The notes beneath the pieces are model-generated. The model saw only the letters and a program-made list of their open reading frames with translations. It did no database searches and was not told the DNA's origin. From Rhabdophis nuchalis (Eukaryota > Chordata > Lepidosauria > Squamata > Natricidae), in contig CM077644.1 in NCBI GenBank assembly GCA_039707465.1, positions 214,333,962 through 214,397,961 of the forward strand: a stretch of 64,000 bases of DNA, given 5' to 3'. The translations under genes and the position numbers were made by a program. Within the stretch, counting starts at the first letter, position 1. The number at the start of each line of letters is the position of its first letter. Positions 24,711 to 36,261 of this stretch are shown piece by piece.

Positions 24711-25069
24711 TTAGGGATAAGATATAAAATTTTGATTTTGTTTCATTTATACTAGATTAAATATTGATTTTGAGGTTATTTGTCAATTTTACAAAATAGC
24801 AAGCTGGTAACAACTTTTGGAAGCCATAATCAAGACTTTGGGGTTGGATTCTTCTATGATGCAGCTTTGGTTTACCAGAAACTGTTTATCAGCACATGAT
24901 TTATACCATTAAGTTTTGGGGAAGAGAACTGAAACTATATTATATTTGACACCATGGGAGATGATAATTCAATGAGAATGATGAAAGAATCAAATCAGTT
25001 AAAGCATTTCCTTTAAGTAGAAAAAAGGGTTGAGTTGTTAGATCTTAGCAGTTTCATAATATCAAGATA
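24711..25069. other. Unique non-coding sequence
   Basis: Nothing recognised. Confidence 0.35.
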
Positions 25070-25610
25070 CACTATATTGCCAAAAGTATTCTCTCACTGT
25101 CTTTACTCGCATATGAATTTACAGTAAGTGACATCCCATTCCTAATCCATAGGGTTCAATATGATGTCGGTCCACTGTGCATTGTTCTTGAGCTAATCTA
25201 AAGGCCACATGAAGTTTAGAGATCTGTAGCGATTGACTCTGCAGGACGTTGGCGACCTCTTTGCACTATGTGCTTCAGCATCCACTGATCCTGCTCTATC
25301 AGTTTACGTGGCCTACCACTTCGTGGCTGAGTTGCTGTCGTTCCCAAACACTTCCACGTTTTTATAATACAGCTGACAGTTAACTGTGGAATATTAGGAA
25401 TGAGGAAATTTCACGACTGGATTTGTTGCACAGGTGGCATCCTATCACAGTTCCACGCTGAACTCCTGAGAGTGACCCATTCTTTCACAAACGTTTGTAA
25501 AAACAGTCTGCATGCCTAGGTACTTGATTTTATACACGTGGCCATGGAAGTGATTGGAATACCTAATTGATTATTTGGATGGGTGAGCAAATACTTTTGG
25601 CAATATAGTG
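25070..25610. mobile_element. Tc1-type transposon, internally deleted
   Basis: Termini 'cactatattgccaaaagta' and its complement, flanked by TA on both sides (25068-25069, 25611-25612), as in the Tc1/mariner superfamily. Inside, the minus strand keeps pieces of a Tc1 transposase N-terminal region ('cgtggcctaccacttcgtgg', 'gacccattctttcacaaa'). An autonomous Tc1 is about 1.6 kb; this is 541 bp, so about a kilobase including the DDE core is gone. It closely resembles Tc1 elements common in fish and frogs. Confidence 0.85.
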
Positions 25611-25655
25611 TATCTCAAGATACGAGAAATGAGCTGTTTAAGAATGGGTCTAGGA

Positions 25656-26000
25656 CCATGATGGCGAACCTATGCCAACAAAGCCCAAAGTGGCATGCGA
25701 AGCCATGTTGCCTGGCACATGCAGCATCACCCATTCCTCTTCTGGGTTTCTGGCATGCAGGCTCACTCAATGATCAGCTGACCTTTGTGCATGCGGCAGT
25801 GCTGGAAACTGGAAGAGCATGCGTGGTGGTCAGCTGATCGGCGTGTGCACATGAGCAGCAGTAACCGGAAGACTTCCCGGTACATTTTCCGATGCATGCA
25901 TGCCCCTTGGGCAACTCGTCTTCCTGATTGCCGCCCAGATGAGCATGCACAAAGTGCTCCCTTTTCAGCATAGTGGTGCTGAAAAGATTCACCATGATTG
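25656..26000. mobile_element. hAT MITE (ccatgatggcgaacc type)
   Basis: Termini 'ccatgatggcgaacctatg' and 'attcaccatgattg'; duplications gtctagga / gtctacga match 7 of 8. Related to the element at 45351. Confidence 0.82.
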
Positions 26001-27417
26001 GTCTACGAATACAGTAGGATGGAGCTCCAGCAAAGATTGAAGAGAGCATGCAAAGTCCATCTTTTGATACTGAGTTGTAGCATCTGCAATAGACAAACTT
26101 TATAAGTGTGCAATGGTTGTTCATAGGCTGCCAACTCATGTATTGAAACCTAACCACGTAGTAGGACAAAACATGTTGAACTCTTCGTTTCTTCAGCCTC
26201 AAGTCAGGCTTTTGCACAATTCTCCTCCATAATCTGTCTCTCATTCTCCCTTATCAAGCAAGGGACAAACAGGATTCAAAAAGCCAATTGCTACTGATTG
26301 GTACTTGCTGTCACCCAGTTGTTGCAGACCAAGACTAAAAAGTCTTGCAAGCTTACCAGAAAGTTTACTTGTCCTTTACACAGAAACAGTTAATAAGTAG
26401 AATGTAACAAAAAGGAGGGGGGCAGGGGGACAAGTCCCTGGATCCCCAAGGTGATAAGAACACTCTCATTTTGAGTACAAATAGCAAACTGTGATTGGTC
26501 TCAGTGTGGAAAGAAAAGGTTGACCCCTTTGTGTAACTCTGAAGCAAGGACCTTTTTTTGTTTCTTCTTTCTAAGCTCTTGAATGGCTTGCTTTGCACTC
26601 AACTTAACTCATATACTGGATTTTGTCCAAGTACATTTTGTCTTTTGATAGAGAGCCAGCCTTCACTCAGCTGTGATGCCGTGGTGTTGTTTTTTTTCCT
26701 TCCCCGCTCTTCTTTTTTTTCCCAATTCTCTCCCTCCACCCGGGGCCATTGTGTCTCTCTATTATTTGTGCCATTTCTTAGTGGCAGCCAAAAGAGGGGC
26801 AGAATGAAGAGAAGCATCTGATAGTGCGGATATGTTTGGCTCTGAAGCTCCCCGGGATCGTCTCCTCTCTGGCAATGCTCTCTGCCATCCCTGCTTAATG
26901 AGTTCTATGTGCTGAAGTGTCCTGAACTGGACTCTCGCTATGTCTAAAACCAGCTAAGGCTGAAAGCATTTGAACTCTCCACTCTGCCAAATAGCTTCCA
27001 GATGTGTAAGATACAGCCTTGCTCTGCACTCTGACTGAGGCTGTGCCAGCATACGTCTGCACAATTCTGGTACAAGGAGAGCATGAAAGAGGATATTTTA
27101 CAGCATCTGTTGCCTTTTCCCGATCTTCGCCATCTATTGCCTTATGTGGTTTTTCCCCCCCTTCAGTTTATCCTTCCAATGTTCAAATACTGTGATTTTT
27201 TTTAAAAAAAATAAACAGTTTTTTCCCCGCAGATGTTCTAAAAGTTTCACACCTTGTAGATTGGGACCAGGAAATACAGGGCATTTCTACTGCCACCTTA
27301 GTCTGTAACATAAGCTTCATTTTTCCCGTAAACTCCCATTCATGTGTGATTCATGTGGCTGTAGTTATGAGTAATATGCTTTAACATAAGCCATGTTCAG
27401 TTTTGGCCAGGGTGGAC
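26001..27417. other. Unique sequence with a balanced-composition island
   Basis: No repeats recognised. 26740-27070 is less AT-rich and non-repetitive, with several short open frames; it could be an untranslated exon or conserved element, but I see no convincing splice sites or protein. Confidence 0.3.
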
Positions 27418-27541
27418 AACTATGTCAACTTTACAACCTGTGTTCTTCAACTTCCCAAATTAGAAACAGAATTCCTTGGTTCAGGAATTCTGAGAGTTGA
27501 AGTCCACAGATAGTAAAGTTCCCATAGTTGTACATCCCTAG
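27418..27541. mobile_element. Degenerate foldback hAT MITE
   Basis: 'cagggtggacaactatg' at the left faces 'catagttgtacatccctag' at the right, and the middle holds 'gagagttgaagtccac', the core of the foldback family. Old copy with no clear target duplication. Confidence 0.65.
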
Positions 27542-28236
27542 TCTAGATAGTCACACACAAAAAGGGATTGGAGCTAAGAAAAAAGATCCTCACCAATATT
27601 TCAAATATAAACAAATAAAAGACACTTTTCAGACTAGGCAAAACTGTCGACATTTTTTTAAAAAAAATATTGTTTAGTGTTCTTCAGAGAAGGACAAGAT
27701 TTCTCAGATTGGCAATCTGGGAATTCTAAGAGTGTGTCATGTGAAAAACTCAGTGTGGTGGAGTGTTTAATTGTTAGATTAAGATGAAGGAGACCTACAT
27801 TTAAAAATAATAACTTAACCTATGAAAGTTGACTGACATATTTTGGTTAGTTATTCTCTCAGTCCCACCTACTATTTTACCTTATTGCCATTTGAAGATA
27901 AAAGCTGGTTTGAACGCTTGGAGAAAATGCAGGATATAAATATAATATAAACTAAATGAACATTCTTATTAATTAGACACCATGGGGATAGTCTACTGAT
28001 ACCAACTTTTAATGGAAAACCAGGTAAATTAATGTGATTAATGTGCAAAGGTTGTACTTGCTACTACTTTTTTAAACCATAAGACAATTCAGGGATTCTT
28101 TATAGACCAAATATTTGGGGATTATCTAAACTCCAAGTTTATTATTGCCCACCTTGGTTATCTGTAGTTTTGAAGGTCTCGCTTCTCATTAGGAATCCTA
28201 TGAGCTTCCACATTTAGCACAAATGATTTACTTTTC
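27542..28236. other. Unique AT-rich sequence
   Basis: Nothing recognised. Confidence 0.35.
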
Positions 28237-28244
28237 AAGCAAAT

Positions 28245-28394
28245 CAGGGGTGGGTTGTTGCCAGTTTTACTACCAGTTCGTAAACCGCGTGCAATATGCG
28301 TGCGTGCACCATTCAATTTAAATTGTTCTGTGCACATAAGACTTCCACTACCAGATTGGCCAAAATGGGCCAAACCAGCAGCAATCCACCTCTG
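28245..28394. mobile_element. hAT MITE with perfect TSD
   Basis: Starts 'caggggtgggttgttgcc', ends 'caatccacctctg', with exact duplications aagcaaat at 28237-28244 and 28395-28402. Confidence 0.9.
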
Positions 28395-28402
28395 AAGCAA
28401 AT

Positions 28403-29329
28403 ACACTCAAAAAAATTCCAATTACAAAACATTTTTTTTTAAAAAAACCAGTAGTCAGTTTTAAGACTGCACTTTTTAAACATAGAAATCAATTCATTAT
28501 ATATGTTTTAGGTTTGCATTAATACAAATTAAAGGCAGGGTAGAGAGATTTTAGTATATTTGCAATTGACTTTAATTAATTTACATTTATCCACCCAGTC
28601 TTCATTAAAGTCGACCAATAATGATTCTAAAAGAGATGATCCATTGAAAATCAAAATAATGAAATATTTAAATAATCCTACCATGGCAATGAAGTAGTAC
28701 ATTTTTTATTTCTTTTTAATTTTACACTCAACACATCTTGAAGAATTTCGGATGTGTGTAGATGTGCCACAAACATGTGTGTCATTCTGTTGTATCAGGC
28801 TATTTTATATAATATTAACAATGCACTGTGACCCAAAATTTTGATGGGTATGACCTATAAGAGAACAATAGGGTTGGAAGTTCTTGGAGATCTAATCCAA
28901 CACCACCCCCATCTTCAGGTAACCATTTCTACAAGAAAAATTAAACAATGGATTGCAGCTACCCAACATTTTTTTTTGAAGAACATGCCTGGGGATTATG
29001 TGGCCCAGGGCTATTGTGGAAAATATAACCTTAAAGCTGTGATTTTACTGTGAGACAAACTACCCTTTACTTTTTAAATGAAAAGGATATCTCAAATTAA
29101 GTGGGACAAGGGGCACAGTGAGCTCCAGAAAGGTATCAGGCCCATATTAGAGTCTCACCTCCGATATTCTCCATTCTTTGAAAGCTTTGCCCATGGAGAA
29201 GATTAATCACAGTGGTGGTGGTGGGACGTCAGATGAAGGTTTTAATCCACTTCCCTTTCTTTAAAAACTAACACCTAGTAGCCAGAAAATAATCTTTGGA
29301 AGTAAGGTGTACACAGTTCAATGGGAAAA
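28403..29329. other. Unique AT-rich sequence
   Basis: No coding or repeat signal recognised. Confidence 0.35.
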
Positions 29330-29560
29330 TAGCTTATAGCAATAGCACTTAGACTTATATACCGCTTCATAGTGCTTTTTACAGGCCTCTCATATTGCCC
29401 CCGACAATCTGGGTCCTCATTTTACCCACCTTGGAAGGATGGAAGGCTGAGTCAACCTTGAGCTGTGAGATTTGAACTGCCAAACTGCAGCTAGAAATCA
29501 GCTGACGTAGCCTGCAGTACTGCACTCTAACCACTGCGCCATCTCGACGCCTCACGAATT
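29330..29560 (-). mobile_element. tRNA-derived SINE (ATTGCT-tailed), near complete
   Basis: Minus strand: head 'gatggcgcagtggttagag', B-box-like 'gcagttcaaatctc', body 'ccttccatccttccaag', end 'aagtctaagtgctattgct'. The best-preserved member of the family in the window. Confidence 0.82.
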
Positions 29561-30387
29561 GTATCTGGGGGAGATATAGAAACTTTGGAGACTATTTGCA
29601 GTAGAAATTACCGCTTGTTTCTTCTACTTCTATATACAACATATGTCAGCCTACCAATTTGGGGGGAAATCCAACCCTTGGAGCATGTTCAGACTTACGG
29701 TATGAATTTGGTAGGCATTAGGACTACAGTAAGTAGCAACTACATTACGGCATTCACGTATCTTAAATAAAGTGAATTAGAATGTTTCTTTAAAATTTAA
29801 AGAGTAGTTGGGACAAATTAGATTTACTTCTTAATCTTCCATCCATGAATGGAAAGTATTTATTTAGTGTTTATTCCAGTCAGTGTATCAAAAAGGAAAA
29901 AAAACACCAGGAGACAAACAGCCATACAAATAAAATATACATGTCATAATCAAACTGCAGGGTCTGGGCACCCTCTCAGCTATATAAAATAAGTCACTAA
30001 GCCAATGAAAATTGTTGCTTTGTTGTCATTAAACAAAGCAAAATAATTGTTGCTTTTACCACCAAAGAGCATGTTTAAAGATAGTTATGTAATCAGAAAT
30101 AAATAAATTTGTCTTTGTTACAAAGAGAGCAAAAGAGGACAATAAACAATTGCCGGGTAGGTAACTTCCTAAGAAATGTGAAATATACTTTCTTAGCAGG
30201 GGAGAGACCTTTGGAAGGTGGCCATGAACATTTTGTGTTGCTGCTTTTCTTTCGGTGAACATCACTCCATTGGTCTGCTGCCTCTCTAGCTTTCTGATCA
30301 AAGCAAATCTTGTAGGAGGAGCTTCTTCAATAGATTAGCATAGTATTAATGAACACATGGAACTCATGAGACTGAAGATCAGTAAAA
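29561..30387. other. Unique non-coding sequence
   Basis: Nothing recognised. Confidence 0.35.
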
Positions 30388-30389
30388 TA

Positions 30390-30730
30390 TAGAGTATAGA
30401 ATAGAATAACAGAGTTGGAAGGGACCTTGGTGGTCTTCTAGTCCAACCCCCAGCTTAGACAGGAAATCCTACACCACTTCAGACAAATGGTTATCCAACA
30501 TCTTCTTAAAAACTTCCAGTGTTGGAGCATTCACAACTTCTGGAGGCAAGTTGTTCCACTGATTAATTGTTCTGTCAGGAAATTTCTCCTTAGTTCTAAG
30601 TTACTTCTCTTCTTGATTAGTTTCCACCCACTGCTTCTTGTTCTACCATTGGATGCTTTGGAGAATAGTTTGACTCCTTCTTCTTTGTGGCAGCCCCTGA
30701 GATGTTGGAGCACTGTGATCATGAGTGATA
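30390..30730 (-). mobile_element. CR1 LINE 3' fragment with broken ORF2 C-terminus
   Basis: Minus strand encodes the end of CR1 ORF2 ('GWKLIKKRSNLELRRNFLTE', 30531-30722) followed by the 3'UTR 'ggttggactagaagaccacc' and a 'tctattc' repeat end. Interrupted by stops; 5'-truncated. Confidence 0.85.
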
Positions 30731-31756
30731 CCTATAAGACCTTCAGCCATCTCAAAATTAAGGATGATATACCACACACAAAAATCTGCAGAAACTCAAG
30801 ATTAAGGTAGAATCATAGGGGGTGAGAATAGCATAGGTCTCCTCTTGTTATGCTTTGATGTTGTCATGTTGTAATATTGGCTAGATTTGTTTTTAGCTGT
30901 AAGACACCTTTGAATTTTTACCTTCGAAGGCATAATAAGAATCATTTACATAAATACAATATACAAATGTGCATGTCACATTAGAGGATTTTAATTTTAA
31001 CTTCAGAAATGAACTGGCTGTGAATTGATATTAGGCAAAATCAAAATCTTTTTGCAACCTCCCAAAACTTTAAATGGAGCTACACTAGGAGAGGAAGAGC
31101 AAGTTGTATGAAATGTTGGACTAATTCATTTTTTATGCATCAAATCAAACATTGTGCTTCAGGCCAAGTTGCTGGATTAGTGAAAAAAGGGAGAGAGAAA
31201 AAGAGCTCAAAAGCCTTCAAATCCACATTCTTTCAGCTAACTGTTCTCAGTTTTCAACCCTACCCTTTCCTTGGAGGCTGTTATTCAATATTTTGACTAT
31301 GGGGCATGGTGACCGATAAGCTCATTTTACCAATTAAATAAAAGCACATTGCTCGCTAGTCGCCAGATGGAATTATTACTGCCTAACATGACCTTCACTG
31401 GAACCCAATAGCTGATTTGATACAGCACCCTTCACTGGTCAAATGAAATATGAACTGCAGATGCAGTAGGCCTTGGGGTTTAGGAAACACAGACTTAACT
31501 CTGAATGCAGATGTGAGTTTTGACAATCAAGTGCTAAATTTCACTTCTTTCATTGTCTCAGGGATGAGATTTACCATCTCTTCAGTTCTGGAAAAACTGT
31601 GATCCAGACAACATTTGATTGATAACTAACATGTAATGGTTTCCTGTATGCTTCCAATAAAATGAGAGGAGAGACACCCAAAGTAAGATGTATCACAGTT
31701 GTATCATTTTCATCGTTTCCCATTTTTCTTCAACACCGTCGTTTTTTGCCCTACAA
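30731..31756. other. Unique non-coding sequence
   Basis: No gene or clear repeat. 31310-31480 is of moderate complexity. Confidence 0.35.
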
Positions 31757-32329
31757 CAGGGGGTCCTCAAACTTTTAAAGCAGGCGGCCAATTCATGGTC
31801 CCTCAGACTGTTCCGGAGCCGGACTGGCTGGGTGTGCGTGGCTAGGTGATCATGTGACTGGGTGGGCAATTTAGCAGTCCAAACAATACACACAGATTAA
31901 ACTTTAATTTGCTATGCTCTGGAAAGCAGGTGGAAAGCAGGTTAGTGAAGGGATGTAGATGCCTTGAGGGCCCTCCCCTCTCTCTCTCCCCCGTGCATGT
32001 GTGTTTGTGTGTGTGTGTTTGTGCATGTCCCTCCTTCTCTCTCTCCATCTCCCTCCCTCCCCCCCCCTTTCTTCCGGAGAGGCCAAAACGGGCCCATTTT
32101 TGGCTTCCCGAGGCTTCCGCGCATCCCGTTTGGGCCTCTCTAGCCTCCAGTACCACTCTGCCATCCAAAACAGGCCCATTTTTGCCTCCCAAAGCCTCCA
32201 GCAGGTGGAAGGGGGCTGGTGGGTAGGCAGGCTGATGTGGATGGGGCAGCCTCATGGTCCAATGGGGGCCAGATTAATGGCTTTGGCAGGCCATATCCAG
32301 TCCGCAGGCCGTAGTTCGAGGACCCACAG
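31757..32329. mobile_element. hAT non-autonomous element, GC-rich interior
   Basis: 'cagggggtcctcaaactttt' at the left and 'gtagttcgaggacccacag' at the right are imperfect inverted termini. The interior has GT-rich and CTCC-rich tracts and 'gccaaaacgggcccattttt' motifs. No target duplication found. All ORFs across it (60-137 codons) are compositional shadows. Confidence 0.7.
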
Positions 32330-32604
32330 TATCTAAATTTAAGGTTTCCTTTACAAATATATGTTACTCCCCTTCAGTATTCAAGATAGTGCTGTCTAGA
32401 AGTATAAAACTGTGTTTCCTCAATGTCATTTAGATCAATCCATAATACTTGTCTAAATCCAACACTCACTTGTCCAAAAGGCAGGTTAGGGGTGCCTCTT
32501 TAGCAACTTATGGAATCATAAAGTTGGAAGTGACCATGTGGGTAAAGTCTACTATTTGTAGCAGAACCATTGCAACAACAACCTCAACAGGCAGCAATCA
32601 ATCT

Positions 32605-32845
32605 ATCAGAATAGAGCTGGAAAGGTCCTTGGAGGTCTTCTAGTCCAGCCCCCTGCTCAAGCAGGAGACCCTAACTGTTTCAGACAGGTGACTGTCCAGT
32701 CTCTTATTTAAAACCCTCAGTGATAAAGCACCCACAACTTCTAATTGCAAGCTGTTCCACTGGTTAATTGTCCTTACTGTTAGGAAGTTTCTCCTTAATT
32801 CCAGGTTGCTTCTCTCCTTGATTAGTTTCCATCCATTGTTATATG
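32605..32845 (-). mobile_element. CR1 LINE 3' fragment
   Basis: Minus strand: 'GWKLIKERSNLELRRNFLTV' region then 'gggggctggactagaagacc' 3' end. Truncated and interrupted. Confidence 0.82.
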
Positions 32846-33980
32846 GATTAGTTTCTATCCAATGCAGCCCAGTGATTTCATTGACAAAACCAAAATCCAA
32901 ATCCAGGTGAGACAAATCAGATTTTGATTGAAAAACAAGCATAAAATAAGGATAACAAAAACTCATGTCATTCCAGTTTTACCTTTATTGTGTTCCAAAA
33001 TGTTTCTTCCTTCCTGAACAATAGGGACAAAGAAGGGAAAGAAAAGCTGCATTGAAAAATAAAATAAGCACTGCATGGTTGACCTGGCATCTGAATTAAA
33101 TCTCTCAGGTGTTTGGTTTAGTAGCTTTTTCATTTCACCAAAGGGAATCCTTGGCATAAGTAAGCAGAACCTAAAATTAAGAAAGGGAATCATTGCTGGT
33201 AAAGCATTCTTTTCTAGACCTGATTCAAAGCAATCATTTCACTTTAGAAAAAATTTTTTAAAAGTTGTCAATCCCAAGTGCAACTTGAACCCAATTCTTT
33301 TTTTTTTAAAGGCAATTATCCAGGAATGAATTAACCTTTGCAAAAGGAAAACTTAATTTTATTTCCATGGATTCTTTTTCTCCTTTCAGTATACAGAGGG
33401 GTGCTATTTCTCATTCACAAAGCATATTAAAATCAAGGTCTTTGATACTGCGGTGGCATACGTAAGATTGTCTTTTTACAAAACAGGTAGCACAATAATA
33501 TTTTTGCAAGGTTGATTCCCACAGGCATTAAAAGGGTAATGAAACAGCCACTATTTCGCCAGTATCTCTGCTGACTTCTGTCTTGAGTGCAACAAAATCT
33601 TTATTTATTTTTGTACCTGAGGGGACACCTAGGAGATAATTGCATATGCAAACAATACTCTAATGCTGTTTCCCCTTATTGAAGGTTATAAGTAATATGG
33701 GATATAAAAAAAACAACCACAAGTTTTATAGGATCTACCACTCAGGGATGTTGGAGATCAATAAAGAATGACTCATTATCCAGAAGCATAAATGTAATGA
33801 ATTTCTACACTAAATTCAAGATACTGAGACCAGATTTTATGTGAGAAAAAACAGACCACTTGCATACCTTTTGCCTTTCCTTAATTTGTGTCAAGAAAAC
33901 CCTTCATTTTACCAAGCCTCCACACTGCGCTGTCATAAACATAAAAGAAAAAATATTTCTATAAAGTGTTCAGTAGAAAA
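32846..33980. other. Unique AT-rich sequence
   Basis: No gene recognised. 33380-33560 is complex and repeat-free. Confidence 0.35.
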
Positions 33981-34325
33981 GGGACATGGTGGCTCAGTGG
34001 CTAAGACGCTGAGCTTATCAATCAAAAAGATTGGCAGTTCGGCGGTTCGAATCCATAGCACCACATAACGGAGTGAGCTCTTGTTACATATCCCAGCTTC
34101 TGCCAACCCAAGCAGTTCGAAAGCATGTAAAATTGCAAGTAGAAAATAGGAACCACCTTTGGTGGGAAGGTAACAGTGTTCCGTGCACCTTCGGCATTTA
34201 GTCATGCCATCCCCATGACACATCTTCAGACAGCACTGGCTCTTCGGCTTTGAAATGGAGATGAGCACCGCCCCCTAGAGTCAGGAACGACTAGCACATA
34301 TGTGTGAGGGGAACCTTGACCTTTA
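33981..34325 (+). mobile_element. Sauria-type tRNA-derived SINE, near full length
   Basis: Head with A-box-like 'tggctcagtggctaagacg' and B-box 'ggttcgaatcc' (34044-34054), the internal RNA polymerase III promoter. The body 'ggtgggaaggtaacagtg' is followed by the 3' end 'agagtcaggaacgactagc', similar to BovB LINE tails that Sauria SINEs use for mobilisation. A 5' partial copy lies at 55720. Confidence 0.8.
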
Positions 34326-34735
34326 GCTTAGAAACCTTCTGGGTCAATCTTTTTAGCTGGTGAGCAGACTTGGAATATTGAAAGCCTCTTATGGGCACTT
34401 TCATAAAAGGCAAGATCATGTACAAGCAACCATTTATCAAAACCAAATTGATGTAATTGTTCTTGGCCATCTCTTTAGGGCTGTTGCTTACCAGGTCAAT
34501 TTTTCATTATCTTTGGGTGGTAGGGTGGGGTGAAGAACTAATAAATGCCAGTAACATAGAGAAATCAGAGGCTTACAAAAAGGGAATAAAAGACAGGGAA
34601 TGGGCATGAGTCTAATTTTCTCCCAAACTGTAGTCCCTTCCAGCAGTTCAGAACTTGGTCAGTAATTTCAAATCCTGCCGTTATAACATTATAATTTGAT
34701 TTTCAGCTCACCTGGAGAATAAGAACTATAACCTC
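34326..34735. other. Unique non-coding sequence
   Basis: Nothing recognised. Confidence 0.35.
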
Positions 34736-35184
34736 GGGGCCTAGTTATATGCGAGACCGCCTCCTGCCCCATACATCCCTCAGACCAATCCGCTCCCACA
34801 GAGAGAGCCTCCTCAGGGTACCGTCGGCAGGACAATGCCGACTGGCGACACCCAGGGGAAGAGCCTTCTCTGTGGCGGGGCCAGCCCTTTGGAATGACCT
34901 ACCCCCTGAATTACGTACCATCACCGACCTCCGCCTCTTCCGCCAATGTCTTAAGACATATCTGTTTCAACAAGCCGGCCTAGCCTAACCTCCCTTGGGG
35001 ACTTAAGATAGTTTTAAATTGGGTTTTAAAATTTGGTTTTAGCGCAGGATGGGGTTATTTAATAGTTTTTTTAATTATATTTATTGTATTTTTGTATGTT
35101 TTTTAAATTTCCTGTGCGCCGCCCTGGGTCCTCTGTGGAGAAGGGCGGGGTATAAATTTAAATAAATAAATAAATAAATAAACC
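34736..35184 (+). mobile_element. L2-like LINE, 5'-truncated, recent copy
   Basis: Starts inside ORF2; the last 79 codons (34749-34988) are open and begin MRDRLLPHTS, with the clade-typical 'FSVAGPALWNDLPPEL' and a terminal 'TYLFQQAGLA'. The 3'UTR ends 'cgccgccctgggtcc', then 'aaataaataaataaata'. The same 79 codons recur at 62945 with one residue different. Confidence 0.82.
34749..34988 (+). pseudogene. L2-like ORF2 C-terminal remnant
   Basis: The C-terminal tail of a LINE ORF2 polyprotein, downstream of the reverse transcriptase domain, which is absent here. The frame is intact to its natural stop at 34986. The methionine is internal and not a start. L2 versus another CR1-group clade cannot be settled from this fragment. 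Confidence 0.78.
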
Positions 35185-35242
35185 TTCATGGATCCTTGGT
35201 GGAGTCAGTGAAAGAAATCCATAGCATGTATTGATTCAATGT

Positions 35243-35471
35243 TGTATTGCATTATATGTTATTTATTTATATCCTCCCTTTATTATTTTTACAAATAATC
35301 CAAGGTGGAGAACATAGTTAATATTCCTTCCTCCTCCTATTTTCTTTACCGCAACCTTGTGAGGGGAGTTGAGCTGAGAGAGAATGACTAGCCCAAAGTC
35401 AACCAGCTGGCTCTCATGCCAAGGCAGCACTTGAACTCAGAGACTCCCAGTTTCTAGCCTGGTGGAAATAC
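35243..35471 (-). mobile_element. MIR/CORE-like SINE
   Basis: On the minus strand 'gaaactgggagtctctgag', 'ttgactttgggctagtcatt' and 'cacaaggttgcggtaaag' follow the head seen at 8470, ending in an AT-rich 'aataaagggaggatat' tail. A hAT MITE lies directly beside it at 35480. Confidence 0.6.
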
Positions 35472-35479
35472 CAGTAAAC

Positions 35480-35692
35480 CAGAGGTGGGTTCACACAGAT
35501 TCTGTGGAACCGGTAGGGGAAATGGTAACTGGGCCTCCAAAGCAGTAGGGACAGCATGCATGCCACACCCCTGAACTGTTCCCCAGTTGCTGCAACATCT
35601 TTTTTTGACCTTTTAAAATGTTCTGCACATGCACAGACCTATTTATAGGCAACTGCGCATGCACACAAAATTGTGCATGAAGCCCATCCCTG
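35480..35692. mobile_element. hAT MITE, sister of the 18943 copy
   Basis: Starts 'cagaggtgggttcacac', ends 'agcccatccctg'; flanks cagtaaac / tactaaac match 6 of 8. Shares 'ggaaatggtaactgggcc' with the 18943 copy. Confidence 0.8.
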
Positions 35693-35704
35693 TACTAAAC
35701 AAAA

Positions 35705-36260
35705 CCAAGTGCCTTGGTAAGGCCACACTTGGAATACTGCATACAGTTTTGGTCGCCACGGTGTAGAAAAGACGTGGAGACTCTGGAAAGAGTGCAGAGA
35801 AGAGCAACCATATGAAGAACGGTTGCAGGAGCTGTGTATGTCTAGTTTGATGAAGAGAAGGACCAGGGGAGACCTGATAGCAGTGTTCCGATATCTCAGA
35901 GGGTGCCACAAAGAAGAGGGAGTCAAACTATTCTCCAAGGCACCTGGGGGCAGGACAAGAAGCAATGGGTGGAAACTAATCAAGGAGAGAAGCAACTTAG
36001 AACTAAGGAGAAATTTCCTGACAGTTAGAACAATTAACCTCTGGAACACTTGCCTCCAGAAGTTGTGAATGCCCCAACCCTGGAAGTCTTTAAGAAGATG
36101 TTGGCTAGCCATTTGTCTGAAATGGTATAAGGTTCCTGCCCACGCAGGGGGTTGGACTAGAAGACCTACAAGGTCCCTTCCAACTCTGCTATTGTATTGT
36201 ATTGTATTGTATTGTATTGTATTGTATTGTATTGTATTGTATTGTATTGTATTGTATTGT
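35705..36260 (+). mobile_element. CR1 LINE 3' portion with (ATTGT)n end
   Basis: Begins in ORF2 ('ggaatactgcatacagtttt' encodes the typical EYC.Q.W-like stretch) and runs through an 81-codon open segment (35823-36068) with 'GWKLIKERSNLELRRNFLTV'. It ends 'gggggttggactagaagacc' and a pentanucleotide run. The best CR1 copy in the window but still 5'-truncated. Confidence 0.88.
36191..36260 (+). repeat. (ATTGT)14 microsatellite at a CR1 3' end
   Basis: Fourteen perfect pentamers follow the CR1 terminus 'ccaactctgct'. CR1 ends in short direct repeats, so this is probably an expansion of that terminus. Confidence 0.95.
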
Positions 36261-36261
36261 A

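Noticed and set aside
31842..32336. Overlapping 60-137 codon ORFs on both strands
   Set aside because: All lie in the GC- and GT/CTCC-rich interior of a hAT-like element; no family resemblance.
33981..34060. A functional tRNA gene (A and B boxes visible)
   Set aside because: The promoter boxes belong to a SINE head followed by SINE body and tail; no cloverleaf with a proper acceptor stem.
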